A DNA stretch of 64,000 nucleotides from JAFGBI01 sp964480725 (GTDB taxonomy: Bacteria; Myxococcota_A; Polyangia; Polyangiales; Polyangiaceae). Positions within the stretch are counted from its first letter, which is position 1, and each line of letters opens with the position of its first letter. A program made the translations under genes and the position numbers. The stretch lies in the NCBI GenBank assembly GCA_964480725.1, contig CAYZQO010000010.1:1-64000 (forward strand), in the 5' to 3' direction. Positions 32,674 through 41,114 of the stretch are shown in pieces. Under the pieces are notes generated by a model. It ran no database searches and was not told the origin of the DNA. It saw nothing but the letters and a program-made list of their open reading frames with translations.

Positions 32674-34977
32674 CTACGGTTGCGGGAGCTGCTCCGCCAG
32701 GCGCCGGACGATCGCGCGCACCGACGGCCGGTACCCGTAGGCGGGCGAGTCGGGGTCGTCCATGAGCTTGGGGCAGGTCGAGCCCACGATGGCGTTCTGG
32801 CCGAAGTCGCGCAGCACCGCCAGGTGACGCAGCCCCGGGTAGGCCTTGGCGGCGTACTGGGTGGTCCCCGCGACGGTCGAGCCCGGCTCCTGGCAGAGGG
32901 GTTTGGTGGCGAGGTTCGTGTCCGCCGCCTTGCAGTCGCAGCCGCCCTCGACGTCGTCGGAGCAGAGCCGCGGGGTGGCGAGCGGGAAGGTGCACGCGAA
33001 CTGAAGATCGCCGCCGTCCGTGGCCGTGTACTCATGCCCGTTGATCGGGCTCGCGGCGCCCGCTGAAGACGGGTCGAGCGGGCGGTCGCCCGTCACGGGA
33101 TTGGCCTCGGGGAACGGCAGCCCGCTGAGGGCGTGGACCCCGACGCGCGGCGTGACCGACTCCCACATGAACGGATCGGCGGGGTAGAGGCGAGGTTCGG
33201 CGTTGGGATCGCCGAGGACGACGTCCCAGCGGGACGCGAACGCGGGGTCCCTCACCGACAGGAGCTCGAGCTCGGTCGCCGAGGTGAGCGTCTCCTCGGT
33301 GGCGAGATCCTGCCACGGCACGCCGACGATCCCGGCGAGGAAGATCCGCCCGGAGTCGGGGCGCGGGGTGAGATCGGGGTAGACCGCGCTCGCCGAGAAC
33401 AGGGGATTGTCGTACTGGCAGTACCGAGCTCCGCCGCCCACCTCCACGCAGGTGCCCCCGTCCGGCTGCTGGGGGCTCCCGAGGCAGTCCGCGTCCGCCG
33501 CGCAGCGGCGGCCGTAGACGACGGAATCGGTGAGCGCGGCGACGTACCGCCGCGTCGGGTAGAGGAAGTCAATCCCGAAGCGCCGCTTCTGATCGTAGCA
33601 GCGGAGGTTCGCGTGGTCCTCGGCCACGGTATACGCGTTGGTGTTGGGTGGGCAGCCCGGATCGGCGCTGAGCGCCGAGCAGCCGTCCGGTGGGCTTGCC
33701 TCTTGCAAGGCGCAGGAGCGGCAGCAGGGGTCGTTGGGATCGGTGGCGCAGATCTGGGTGCCGCGCGGCATTCTCATGCTCGCGCTCGTCCCGGCGACGT
33801 AGAACCCCGGCCCGTCGTCACTCACGGAGCAGTCGTTCTCGTCGGTCAGCATCACGATGGCGACGAGGGAGTCCGGACGAAGGAACTGGGCCCGCTGCGC
33901 GAGGAGCGTCGTGTTGAAGCCGTCCACGACCGAGGCCGCTCCGTCGGTCAACACCTGCAGCGGCGGCATGGGATCGACGAGGAACCGGTACCAGGCCTCG
34001 AGGGGCGCCTCGTAGCCGCAGCCGGTTTCTCCCGCCGCCGCGACGATGGCGTCGAGGTCACTCACCAGGGTCGCGACGTCCGCGGTGGTCCCGGGCACGG
34101 GCTCCGTGCGCGCGTCCCAGGCCAGAAACCCGAGGTTCTGGAAGGAGGCGACGCCGCGGAGTGGTGCGATGAGCTCCGCGCGATCGTCCTTCTCCGGCAC
34201 CCAGGTGCTCCCCTCGGCCAGGGTGCACGCGATGCCGCCGTGGCCGCCGATGCTCGAGGTGATGACGGCCGCGTGCAGATCCACCACGGGCGCGAACGCC
34301 TCGACCGTGCCCCCCGGGCAGGGCTCCCCGGTGGCGGGCCGGCGCGTGAGCAGACCGTCGCCGTCCACGCAGTCCGGGCTCGTGAGCTGCTCGACGAGCT
34401 CCGGGAGGGTCTCGCGGAGGACTGCCTGCTTGTCCGCCATGGAGATCGAGTTGTCGATGACCAGCAGCAGGTCGACCCTGTCGGCGGGGCCGAGGGGAAC
34501 GGTCCCACCGGTGCCGCCGCCGCCCCGGGCGGCGCCGCCCGTGCCGAGTCCGGTGCCGCCGGTGTCCGGGCCAGCACCCGCGGAGCCGGCGACGGCGCCG
34601 CCCGTCGCGGAGCCGCTGCCGCTCGCCCCGCCCGTGGACTGGCCGCCGCTCTCGTTCGCACTGCTCGCAGCCGAACCGCCGTCGCTCGCGCTGCCCGCGG
34701 CGGAGCCGCCGTCGCTCGCGCTGCCCGCGGCGGAGCCGCCGTCGTTCACCCCGCCAGCGCCGTCACCGGCGCGGCCAGGAGCCTCTCCGCCGCCGCCGCC
34801 GCCGCCCGTTCCGCCCGTAGCGGCATCCTCCGCGACGCACTCGCCGTCGACGAGCACCGTGCCCGCCTCGCATTCGTCCGCCGCGGTCGGCCGATCCTCC
34901 GTCGCCTTGCCGCACGCGAAGAGTGCGACCCCGCTCAGCAGCAGCCAACCCCTCGCACCCACCGCCGTGTGCACCAT
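32674..34977 (-). CDS. VWA-type lipoprotein with Gly/Ser linker
   Basis: ATG 34977 has a good ribosome-binding site (GGAGGGA). The signal ends with lipobox LFAC (Cys22). A short Cys motif (CEAGTVLVDGECV) and a Gly/Ser-rich linker (DGGSAAGSAS repeats) lead to a VWA-like domain with RVDLLLVIDNSISM, a MIDAS variant (DNSIS). Later segments include IVMLTDENDCSVSDDG, CCRSCALQEASPPDGC, RRYVAALTDSVVYGRRC and IFLAGIVGVPWQDLA. This large Cys-rich VWA architecture (767 aa here) recurs in myxobacterial surface proteins, to my knowledge without assigned function. More than 15 Cys imply an extracytoplasmic, disulfide-bonded protein. Metal-dependent adhesion is the likely mode. It converges with the collagen-like gene and is divergent from the small HEAT-like gene. 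Confidence 0.8.
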   Translation of the reverse strand: MVHTAVGARGWLLLSGVALFACGKATEDRPTAADECEAGTVLVDGECVAEDAATGGTGGGGGGGEAPGRAGDGAGGVNDGGSAAGSASDGGSAAGSASDGGSAASSANESGGQSTGGASGSGSATGGAVAGSAGAGPDTGGTGLGTGGAARGGGGTGGTVPLGPADRVDLLLVIDNSISMADKQAVLRETLPELVEQLTSPDCVDGDGLLTRRPATGEPCPGGTVEAFAPVVDLHAAVITSSIGGHGGIACTLAEGSTWVPEKDDRAELIAPLRGVASFQNLGFLAWDARTEPVPGTTADVATLVSDLDAIVAAAGETGCGYEAPLEAWYRFLVDPMPPLQVLTDGAASVVDGFNTTLLAQRAQFLRPDSLVAIVMLTDENDCSVSDDGPGFYVAGTSASMRMPRGTQICATDPNDPCCRSCALQEASPPDGCSALSADPGCPPNTNAYTVAEDHANLRCYDQKRRFGIDFLYPTRRYVAALTDSVVYGRRCAADADCLGSPQQPDGGTCVEVGGGARYCQYDNPLFSASAVYPDLTPRPDSGRIFLAGIVGVPWQDLATEETLTSATELELLSVRDPAFASRWDVVLGDPNAEPRLYPADPFMWESVTPRVGVHALSGLPFPEANPVTGDRPLDPSSAGAASPINGHEYTATDGGDLQFACTFPLATPRLCSDDVEGGCDCKAADTNLATKPLCQEPGSTVAGTTQYAAKAYPGLRHLAVLRDFGQNAIVGSTCPKLMDDPDSPAYGYRPSVRAIVRRLAEQLPQP
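34650..34745 (-). repeat. 30-bp DGGSAAGSAS repeat
   Basis: Three copies of a 30-bp unit encoding SDGGSAAGSA lie in the linker of the VWA lipoprotein. Two are identical at the DNA level (period 30 around 34681-34740). Confidence 0.85.
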
Positions 34978-35120
34978 GCCCGATCCCTCCGCGGCTCCGT
35001 TGCCTGGGAGCCGACGAGGGCAATTGCAGTCCTCCAGGGGGGCGGAGTCAAGCCGCGGCGCAGGCGCTCGGAGCGCGGAGACGGTGACTCCGGCGGGTGA
35101 TCGATGGCAGGCTGCTCGCC

Positions 35121-35738
35121 ATGACCGACGACGGGACTGATGGTTCGGGAGGGCTCGCGGGTCTGCGCGAGCGGCTCGATCGGGCAAACCACGCGATCGT
35201 CAGCGAGGAGGAGGAGCGAGAGATCTTCGCCGAGGTGCGGGAGCAGGCGAAGCGCCACCCCGGCTTCCGGGCGTGGCTGCGCGGGCTGCCACGGGAGAAG
35301 TTCGGCACGCGGGGCATGGCCGTCGAGGCGCTCGTCGCGGACATGGACACCCACGGCGCACTGCTCCTCGAGGAATTCGACGCGGCCCTGGCGCTGGTCG
35401 AAGAGGTCGCGGATCCGCGCGACGTGCTCTACCCGCTATACGATCTCACGGAGGCAGGAGGGAGTCGCTGCCGGCAGCCGATCCGGGATCGACTCAGCAG
35501 GCTCCTCGGCTCGGCCGCGCCGGAGGCCCGGTGCTGGGCCGCGGACATGCTCCAGGAGTTCATCGAGCCGAGCGACACCGAGCTCGTGCTCCGCCTTCGC
35601 ACCCTGCTGGAGCAGGACGCGGACTGGCGGGTGAGGGACCAGGCCCGCCGCACCCTGGAGGCGCTGGAGCTGCTCCCTACGGGCTACCGGCAGCGCCTGC
35701 TGGACCGGCTCCGCGCGCGCTTCCTGTCGAGGCTGTGA
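35121..35738 (+). CDS. HEAT-like helical protein of unknown function (205 aa)
   Basis: The protein (ATG 35121; an in-frame GTG at 35097 is possible) has no signal peptide. It is built of paired helices: LRERLDRANHAIVSEEEEREIFAEVREQ, WLRGLPREKFGTRGMAVEALVADM, ALALVEEVADPRDVLYPLYDL, APEARCWAADMLQEFIEP, WRVRDQARRTLEAL. The last two look like HEAT repeats, which serve as protein-binding scaffolds; some bacterial examples monitor whole-genome assays of chain order such as immunity proteins, but nothing here supports that. It is cytoplasmic, acidic to neutral and ends with a basic helix. A perfect hairpin terminator lies 43 bases downstream. Neighbours give no functional hint. Confidence 0.65.
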   Translation: MTDDGTDGSGGLAGLRERLDRANHAIVSEEEEREIFAEVREQAKRHPGFRAWLRGLPREKFGTRGMAVEALVADMDTHGALLLEEFDAALALVEEVADPRDVLYPLYDLTEAGGSRCRQPIRDRLSRLLGSAAPEARCWAADMLQEFIEPSDTELVLRLRTLLEQDADWRVRDQARRTLEALELLPTGYRQRLLDRLRARFLSRL

Positions 35739-35780
35739 AGCGGGGAGCTCTCGAGGAAGCCGTCGCCGCCACCGGCGATA

Positions 35781-35807
35781 CCCGGCGCGGCCGTACACCG
35801 CGCCGGG
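35781..35807. terminator. Bidirectional terminator between HEAT-like gene and GH3
   Basis: CCCGGCGCGG (35781-35790) pairs perfectly with CCGCGCCGGG (35798-35807) across a 7-nt loop, in the space between two convergent stops. Confidence 0.75.
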
Positions 35808-35821
35808 ACCAATGAGAAGGG

Positions 35822-38566
35822 TCACGGGTGGATGTTGACGACGCCACTCAGCGTCAAGGCGTCCGGCGCGGCGTTGGGGCCGACCAGGAGGGTGTAGTCG
35901 CCCGGATCGATGACCCAACGACCGTCCGCGTCGCCCTCCCAATGGCGCAGGTCCTGAACGCGAACCGGTAGCGTCGCCGTGACCGTGGCGCGCGCCGGCA
36001 CGGCGACCTTGGCGAAGCTCTTCAGCTCCTTGACGTTGCGCTCGCCGGTCATGCCCGCGGGCTTCGGCGGCCCCGCGACGAACAGCATCGGGACCTCCTC
36101 GCCGTCGACCGAGCCGGCGTTCGTGATGTCGACCTCGACGTTGAGGACGGCATCCGCGGCAACGTCAGCGCAGGGTAGCCGGAGGTTGGAGTAGCGGAAG
36201 GTGGTGTAGCTCAGGCCCCAGCCGAACGGGAACACGAGGCTCACCGGCTCGCCCGCAGCGGCCTGGTGATCGTACCAGCGATACCCGAAGAAGAATTCCA
36301 TCTCGGTCTGACGTTCCTCCGTCTTGAAGACGGGCAGAGCGGACTCGAGCGGCCAGGCCATCGGCAGCTTGCCCGAGAAATTGGCCTGACCGAAGAGGAG
36401 CTTGCCGAGCGCGAGACCCCCGCGCATCCCCGGGTAGCCTGCCCAGATGGTCGCCTGGTTCTGGTTCGGGTGGGACAGCCAGGGAAGGTTCACGATCGAG
36501 CCGGACTGGACGATGATGACCGTCGGCTTGTTCTGGTCGAGCACCGCGGTCACCAGCTCGTTGTGCCCCGGCGGCAGGTCGAGCGACTTCCGGTCGCCGC
36601 CCTCCGCGATGTAGTACTCCTCGCCCTCGTCACCCGGGGTGTAGCCCACCACCACCACCACGGTGTCGGCGGCCTCGGCAGCCGCCGCGGAGTTGCCGCT
36701 CGTCACCGTCCGCTCGGGGCCCGCGATCTCCTGGATCCCCTGGAACGGGCCGTAGGAGCGCGCGGGATCGGCGTTGACGCGGCTCGACCCGCGATCGCCG
36801 AGCGCCGGATCCGTCGCGAAGTGGAAGGTGCATTCCCGGCTGTTGATCGAGTCCTGACTCGTGTCCTCGTCAGCAGTGCAGGACGTTGGCACCGACGAGC
36901 TGACCTGGGTGAAGTACTGATCGATGCCGACCACCGCGATCGTCGGCGCGGCCGTGAGCGGGAGCAACGGTGCGCCCGGCGCGCCGTTGGTGAGGAGCAC
37001 CGCCGATTTGACCGCTACCTCCTCGGCCAGCTCGAGGTGGGCCTCGTTCCCCGCGATCGAGCCGCCTTCGAGCCGCGTCGTCGGCTGTTGCAGGCTCCAG
37101 GGATCGGTGTCGAACGCGGTTCCGAAGCGGAACTTCTGCTCCAAGACCCGTCGCGCCGACGCATCGATGAAGCTGGTGAGGGACGGATCGGCCAGGGCGG
37201 CCGCCGCGAGCTGCTCGTAGTGCAGGGGCCAGGGCAGCTCGATGTCGAGGCCCGCCCGCAACGCTTCGGTGGCCAGCGCCCGCGCCGTGGCGGTATCGGG
37301 CACGTTCTGGTCGCCGGGCATCGCCCACCAGTCGGAGAGGACCAGGCCGCGGAAGCCCATCCCACCCCGTTCGTATGGCTCGCGCAGGATCGTCGTGAGC
37401 AAGTGGGCGTTCTGGGTCGACTCGACCCCGTTGATCTGGGTGTACGAGGCCATCACGCAACCGACGCCGCCGTCTCGGATCACCATCTCGAAGTGGCGAC
37501 CGTAGCTCTCGCGCAGGGACTGCTCCGTGAGGATCGCGTCCCGGTTGGCGCGGTCCTTCTCGATGTTGTTCGCGGCGAAGTGGGTGGCGCAGCCCATGAC
37601 GTGCTGCTGCAGCCCGGCGGTGAACGCGGCCGCCATGCGGCCGATGTGGTGACTGTCCTCGCCGTAGGCTTCCTGCGCGCGGCCCCAGAAGGGGTGTCGA
37701 AGGATGTTCACGAAGGGCGCGAGCAGGACGTTGTTCTTCGAGGCGGCTGTCTCGTCGCCCATCGCGAGGCCCACCCGCCACTCGAGGTCGAGATCCCAGG
37801 ACGCCGCGCGCAGGGACGGCGCCGGGAAATGGGTCGAGTAGTTCTCGCCGTCGTCAGCTCGATTGTCCTGGCCCGCGTCCAGGTTCACCCCCTTCGCTCC
37901 GTCGCGGTACCGAAAACCCCGCAGTGTCCCGCTCCCGGCAATCGCCGAGTCCGCGCTGCGTTGGATGTCCCGGTAGTTGCGCAGCTCCCAATCGGGGACG
38001 CCCTGCATCTGCGTGAGCTTCTGCTCCAGGGTCATCTGCTCGAGGAGCTGCTCGACCGCGGGATCGGCGGGCGTATCGTAACCGGGCACCATATCGTGAC
38101 CGTTGATCACCAATTGCAGCGGCTCCGTGCCGCAGCCCGTGGCGGTCGGGTCGCCGCCCGTCCCTGGTTCGACGGGGGGCTCTCCGGCGTCCGCCCAGTC
38201 GGTGCCTCCGTCACCGACGGCACCCCCGACCGCGCCGTTGCTCACGGCACCGGTTCCGCCTTCCTCACCGACAGCACCCCCGACCGCGACGGTGTTCACG
38301 GCACCGGTTCCGCCTTCCTCACCGACGGCACCCCCGACCGCACCGATGCTCACGGCACCGGTTCCGCCTTCCTCACTGACGGCACCCCCGACCGCGCCGA
38401 TGCTCACGGCACCGGTTCCGCCTTCCTCAGCGTTGTCCGCAGCCTGGCCGCCGGTGTCCGAAGCCCCTTCGCTCACGAGCAGGTCCTCGCTGCATCCCAG
38501 GACGGTGAGCAGGACCACACTGCCACCCAGAGAGATCACCTTCCGCTCGATCATCCTGCTACGCAT
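35822..38566 (-). CDS. GH3 beta-glucosidase lipoprotein
   Basis: ATG 38566 has an excellent ribosome-binding site (AAAGGA, about 8 bases upstream). The 914-aa product carries lipobox VLGC (Cys25), a linker with four 18-residue EEGGTGAVSIGAVGGAVG-type units (about 47-117), then a three-part GH3 enzyme. The N-terminal barrel includes APFVNILRHPFWGRAQEAYGED, ATHFAANNIEKDRANRD and nucleophile Asp412 in GLVLSDWWAM. The second domain has VVVVGYTPGDEGEEYYIAEGGDR, where the acid/base Glu is expected, and FGWGLSYTTF. The C-terminus is fibronectin-III-like (VDITNAGSVDGEEVPMLFV). It should release glucose, or xylose, from oligosaccharide ends. It lies 12 bases after the sigma-partner gene on the same strand, so it is probably transcribed from that operon. 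Confidence 0.93.
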   Translation of the reverse strand: MRSRMIERKVISLGGSVVLLTVLGCSEDLLVSEGASDTGGQAADNAEEGGTGAVSIGAVGGAVSEEGGTGAVSIGAVGGAVGEEGGTGAVNTVAVGGAVGEEGGTGAVSNGAVGGAVGDGGTDWADAGEPPVEPGTGGDPTATGCGTEPLQLVINGHDMVPGYDTPADPAVEQLLEQMTLEQKLTQMQGVPDWELRNYRDIQRSADSAIAGSGTLRGFRYRDGAKGVNLDAGQDNRADDGENYSTHFPAPSLRAASWDLDLEWRVGLAMGDETAASKNNVLLAPFVNILRHPFWGRAQEAYGEDSHHIGRMAAAFTAGLQQHVMGCATHFAANNIEKDRANRDAILTEQSLRESYGRHFEMVIRDGGVGCVMASYTQINGVESTQNAHLLTTILREPYERGGMGFRGLVLSDWWAMPGDQNVPDTATARALATEALRAGLDIELPWPLHYEQLAAAALADPSLTSFIDASARRVLEQKFRFGTAFDTDPWSLQQPTTRLEGGSIAGNEAHLELAEEVAVKSAVLLTNGAPGAPLLPLTAAPTIAVVGIDQYFTQVSSSVPTSCTADEDTSQDSINSRECTFHFATDPALGDRGSSRVNADPARSYGPFQGIQEIAGPERTVTSGNSAAAAEAADTVVVVVGYTPGDEGEEYYIAEGGDRKSLDLPPGHNELVTAVLDQNKPTVIIVQSGSIVNLPWLSHPNQNQATIWAGYPGMRGGLALGKLLFGQANFSGKLPMAWPLESALPVFKTEERQTEMEFFFGYRWYDHQAAAGEPVSLVFPFGWGLSYTTFRYSNLRLPCADVAADAVLNVEVDITNAGSVDGEEVPMLFVAGPPKPAGMTGERNVKELKSFAKVAVPARATVTATLPVRVQDLRHWEGDADGRWVIDPGDYTLLVGPNAAPDALTLSGVVNIHP
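38217..38436 (-). repeat. 54-bp tandem repeat, about four copies, in GH3 linker
   Basis: A 54-bp unit containing CACGGCACCGGTTCCGCC recurs at exact 54-base spacing four times. It encodes the EEGGTGAVSIGAVGGAVG-type linker. High DNA identity indicates recent expansion. Confidence 0.9.
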
Positions 38567-38578
38567 GGCCGGGTCCTT

Positions 38579-39247
38579 TCATGGTTGAGTCGTCGGTTGG
38601 GGCGCGCTCGCTCCCAGGAACGACCGCGCTCGATCCACGAGCGGGCTTCCGGGGTGAGTCGCCAAGAAATCGCGGGCACGGTCTCCCGCTTCGGCGTCGT
38701 CTCCCGCGCGCGACAGCGCCTCGATGCGCAACAGCTTGGCCTCCTCGACCAGGCGACGGCCGCCCGCGCGCTGGTAGGCATCGAGCTCGGCGAGCGCAGC
38801 GGTCGGCTCATCGCGCTCCAGCGCTCCGCGCGCGCGGTCGAGGAACGTCAGCTCCGCCGAGAGGGAAGGCGCCGGAGGCGACGCGGTCGGGCGGGGCGTC
38901 CGGATGGGGGCGGTGGGGGCTCGCTGGGACGGCAGGGGTGCCGGCAGCTCGCGGTCGCCGCTCGCCGCCGACGAAGCCGTCGCCGAGGGTGACGCCGCGA
39001 TGGGCTCGCGGGCGATCGAGCTCAACGCGGGCGGACGGCGCGCGAGATAGAGCGCCGCGCCGGCCGCGGCCAGGAGCAGCGGCGCCGCCACCTGCCAGCG
39101 GGACCAGCGGCGGTCCCTGCGCGCCTGCACGGTGTCGAGCATCGCCGCCAGCGTGCGCTGCTCGACGCCCGCCGCCGGCCGCTCGCGGCGGGCGGCCGCG
39201 AACAGCCGCGCCCCGAGCTCTTGGGAGGGGCCTGGATCACTCGCCAC
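38579..39247 (-). CDS. Membrane partner of ECF sigma factor (putative anti-sigma/TPR-like)
   Basis: GTG 39247 lies 11 bases inside the 3' end of the sigma gene, so the two are coupled. The 222-aa product has a cytoplasmic head (ELGARLFAAARRERPAAGVEQRTLAAML), one transmembrane helix at about 50-68 (WQVAAPLLLAAAGAALYLA), a Ser/Pro/Ala-rich periplasmic stretch and a C-terminal helical repeat region (ELTFLDRARGALERDEPTAALAELDAYQ, EEAKLLRIEALSRAGDDAEAGDRARDFLATHP) resembling tetratricopeptide units. Position, size and topology fit an anti-sigma or sigma-regulating protein, but I see no ZAS/HXXXCXXC zinc motif, so it is not a classical zinc anti-sigma factor. It is followed at 12 bases by the GH3 gene. 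Function inferred from context. Confidence 0.7.
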   Translation of the reverse strand: MASDPGPSQELGARLFAAARRERPAAGVEQRTLAAMLDTVQARRDRRWSRWQVAAPLLLAAAGAALYLARRPPALSSIAREPIAASPSATASSAASGDRELPAPLPSQRAPTAPIRTPRPTASPPAPSLSAELTFLDRARGALERDEPTAALAELDAYQRAGGRRLVEEAKLLRIEALSRAGDDAEAGDRARDFLATHPGSPLVDRARSFLGASAPQPTTQP

Positions 39248-39860
39248 GGTGACCTCGGAAGGGGTGGCGTGTCCCGAGCCCGCCCAGCAGCGCCTGAAAC
39301 CGCTCCCGCGCTCGGCGCAGGCGCGAGGCGGCCGTTCCGACGGGGATGCCCTCGAGCTCGGCGATCTCCTTGACCTCGATCTGCTCGACCTCCGCCAGGA
39401 CGAGCACGCGACCGAGCTCGTCGGGGAGCTGGCGCAAGAGCTCGTCGAGCAGGGCCCAGGCCTGGCCGAGCTCGGCCCGCGCCTCGGGCCCCTCACTGGT
39501 GACGGGATAGCTCTCCGGTACCGGCGCGTCGGCCTCGCGGCGACGGTTCCGGCGCCGCGCGTTCGCCGCCACGAAGCGGGCCGTCCCGTAGAGGAAGGTC
39601 CGTTCGGAGCCCGGCGCGATCCGGGGGAGCTTCTGGGCGGCGGTCATGAAGACTTGCTGGGCGGCGTCGTCCGCGTCGGCGGGGCCGAGGCCGAACCGGC
39701 GCAGCAGGCGCCAGATGAATTCGAAATGGTCGGCGACCAGGGCGGCGGCGCGGCGCCGAAGGTCGTCTGGCGCGGCGGCGTCGGCCTCCTCCGGGATCTC
39801 GAGGGACAGGCTCGAGTGACCCACTCCCAGGTAATGTCGGCGCCGCGTCGCCACGATCAC
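39237..39860 (-). CDS. ECF RNA polymerase sigma factor
   Basis: This 207-aa protein has sigma region 2 (about 40-105: LVADHFEFIWRLLRRFGLGPADADDAAQQVFMTAAQ, then FLYGTARFVAANARRRNRRR) and region 4 (about 128-190: LLDELLRQLPDELGRVLVLAEVEQIEVKEIAELEGIPVGTAASRLRRARERFQALL). Region 4 includes the helix-turn-helix that reads the -35 element. Regions 1 and 3 are absent, as in ECF sigmas. The start is GTG 39860; a nearby downstream GTG is also possible. Upstream, 8 bases away, ends the envelope-protein gene; downstream, the membrane partner overlaps by 11 bp and GH3 follows. The arrangement suggests an extracytoplasmic signal, perhaps a sugar polymer, controlling GH3 and its own operon (inference). 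Confidence 0.9.
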   Translation of the reverse strand: MIVATRRRHYLGVGHSSLSLEIPEEADAAAPDDLRRRAAALVADHFEFIWRLLRRFGLGPADADDAAQQVFMTAAQKLPRIAPGSERTFLYGTARFVAANARRRNRRREADAPVPESYPVTSEGPEARAELGQAWALLDELLRQLPDELGRVLVLAEVEQIEVKEIAELEGIPVGTAASRLRRARERFQALLGGLGTRHPFRGHRGE

Positions 39861-39868
39861 GCCGCTCG

Positions 39869-40996
39869 TCAGGGGAGGCGGATGCTCGCGCCGACCGCGG
39901 CCTTCAGGCCGAGCGGCTCCATCTCGAAGACGACCGCGGCCGGGCGGTCGGTGACGACGCGATACGGCGTCAGGGGTGCGGCGAACCCGAGCTCGGCCTC
40001 CAGGGTCAGCGCTGGGGTCAGGCGCCAGCTCAACCGCTCTACCGCGACGAGAGCGGTCCAGACCCCCGTGTCACGCCGCCCGCCCTCACCAAGGAGCTCC
40101 ACGCTGGTGCCGCCGAGCTCCCCGCCGCCGCACCAAACGGCCTCCAGCCGGCGCCCGCCGACCCGGAGCGGGCAGAGCTCGATCCGCGCCGTCCACAGGG
40201 ACAGACGGATCTTGCCCAGCGTCACGGCGCTTGCCCCCGCCGCAACCTCGGCGGAGAGCCGGGCGGTCCACGCCTGCGGCCGCCCCACCTCGATGTGGCC
40301 TGCCCCACCCCAGGCCCCGGCCGGTGCGACCCCCGTGCGGCCGCTCAGGGACGCGCCGAGCCAGGTTTCGCGCCGTGGGACGGGTCCGCCCCTCGTGTGA
40401 ACACCGCGGGGTTGCGGAGCGGCTGCCGCTTCGACCGGGACGAGCTCTGGAGCGCTTGGCGGGAGACTCGGGGCGGGGACTTCCGGAGCGATCGCGCTCG
40501 GCGCGGCCCCGGCGCTGGTGGGCGGCGCTGCGCCGGAGGGTTCGGGCGGGACCACCTCGGTAGCCGCGGCCGGGATCGCCGCCAGCGCGAGCGTCAGGCT
40601 GAGCGCGATGGCGTCCGCCACCTCGGCGCATTGCGTCCCGGCCACCTCGCGGATGGCGACGGTGCCGGCGCTCGTCTGCCGCTCGAGGCGTCCGGCGTAA
40701 CTCTCGGCGCCAGCGCCCAGCGTGACCACGAAGTCGACCCGATCACCGACCTCGGCCACCCGCGCCTCACGTCCACGGGCCTCCACGAGGGAGAGGAACG
40801 TCGCCGCATCCGGGCATTCGGCGCTGCTTCGATACCAGACCGTCGCGGTCGCGGTTTGGCCGCGTGCCACCCCGGTCGTCGCTGCCAGGCAGCCGAGCGT
40901 CAGGAGCCCGACCCATCGTGGACCCGGCCGGCCCGCCCCCGGCGCGACGGTCTGCCGCCGCCACCGGGGTGCTCGTCGCCGGGTTGGCGTTGCCAT
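39869..40996 (-). CDS. Secreted/outer-membrane protein upstream of ECF sigma gene
   Basis: This 375-aa protein has a basic N-region and Sec signal (MATPTRRRAPRWRRQTV, hydrophobic core, cleavage near ARGQT). Residues 48-140 form a small domain with two Cys (SSAECPDAATFLSLV, GTQCAEVADAIALSLTLALAA). A Pro/Ala linker (140-200) leads to a strand-rich C-terminus (ASLSGRTGVAPAGAWGG, LRLSLWTARIELCPLRVG, LGLKAAVGASIRLP) that looks like an outer-membrane beta-barrel. The layout is commonly found beside ECF sigma operons in myxobacteria, to my recollection without a known role. It could sense the envelope or substrate and signal to the sigma partner; that is inference. The 3' end lies 8 bases from the sigma start. 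Confidence 0.7.
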   Translation of the reverse strand: MATPTRRRAPRWRRQTVAPGAGRPGPRWVGLLTLGCLAATTGVARGQTATATVWYRSSAECPDAATFLSLVEARGREARVAEVGDRVDFVVTLGAGAESYAGRLERQTSAGTVAIREVAGTQCAEVADAIALSLTLALAAIPAAATEVVPPEPSGAAPPTSAGAAPSAIAPEVPAPSLPPSAPELVPVEAAAAPQPRGVHTRGGPVPRRETWLGASLSGRTGVAPAGAWGGAGHIEVGRPQAWTARLSAEVAAGASAVTLGKIRLSLWTARIELCPLRVGGRRLEAVWCGGGELGGTSVELLGEGGRRDTGVWTALVAVERLSWRLTPALTLEAELGFAAPLTPYRVVTDRPAAVVFEMEPLGLKAAVGASIRLP

Positions 40997-41114
40997 GGCT
41001 CGCCCGGACTTCGCAGGTCGCGTGACCCCGTGTCAAGCAGCACGGAGACGTGTCGGTGTTCGGCCAACCCCCTTTCCGGGGCCGCCGGCTTCCAGAAGCA
41101 GGCGGGCAACGCGA

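Noticed and set aside
31208..32995. Long minus-strand frame opposite the collagen-like gene
   Set aside because: It mirrors the Gly-X-Y repeats as Arg/Thr-rich sequence (RRTRRTR); a shadow of the real gene.
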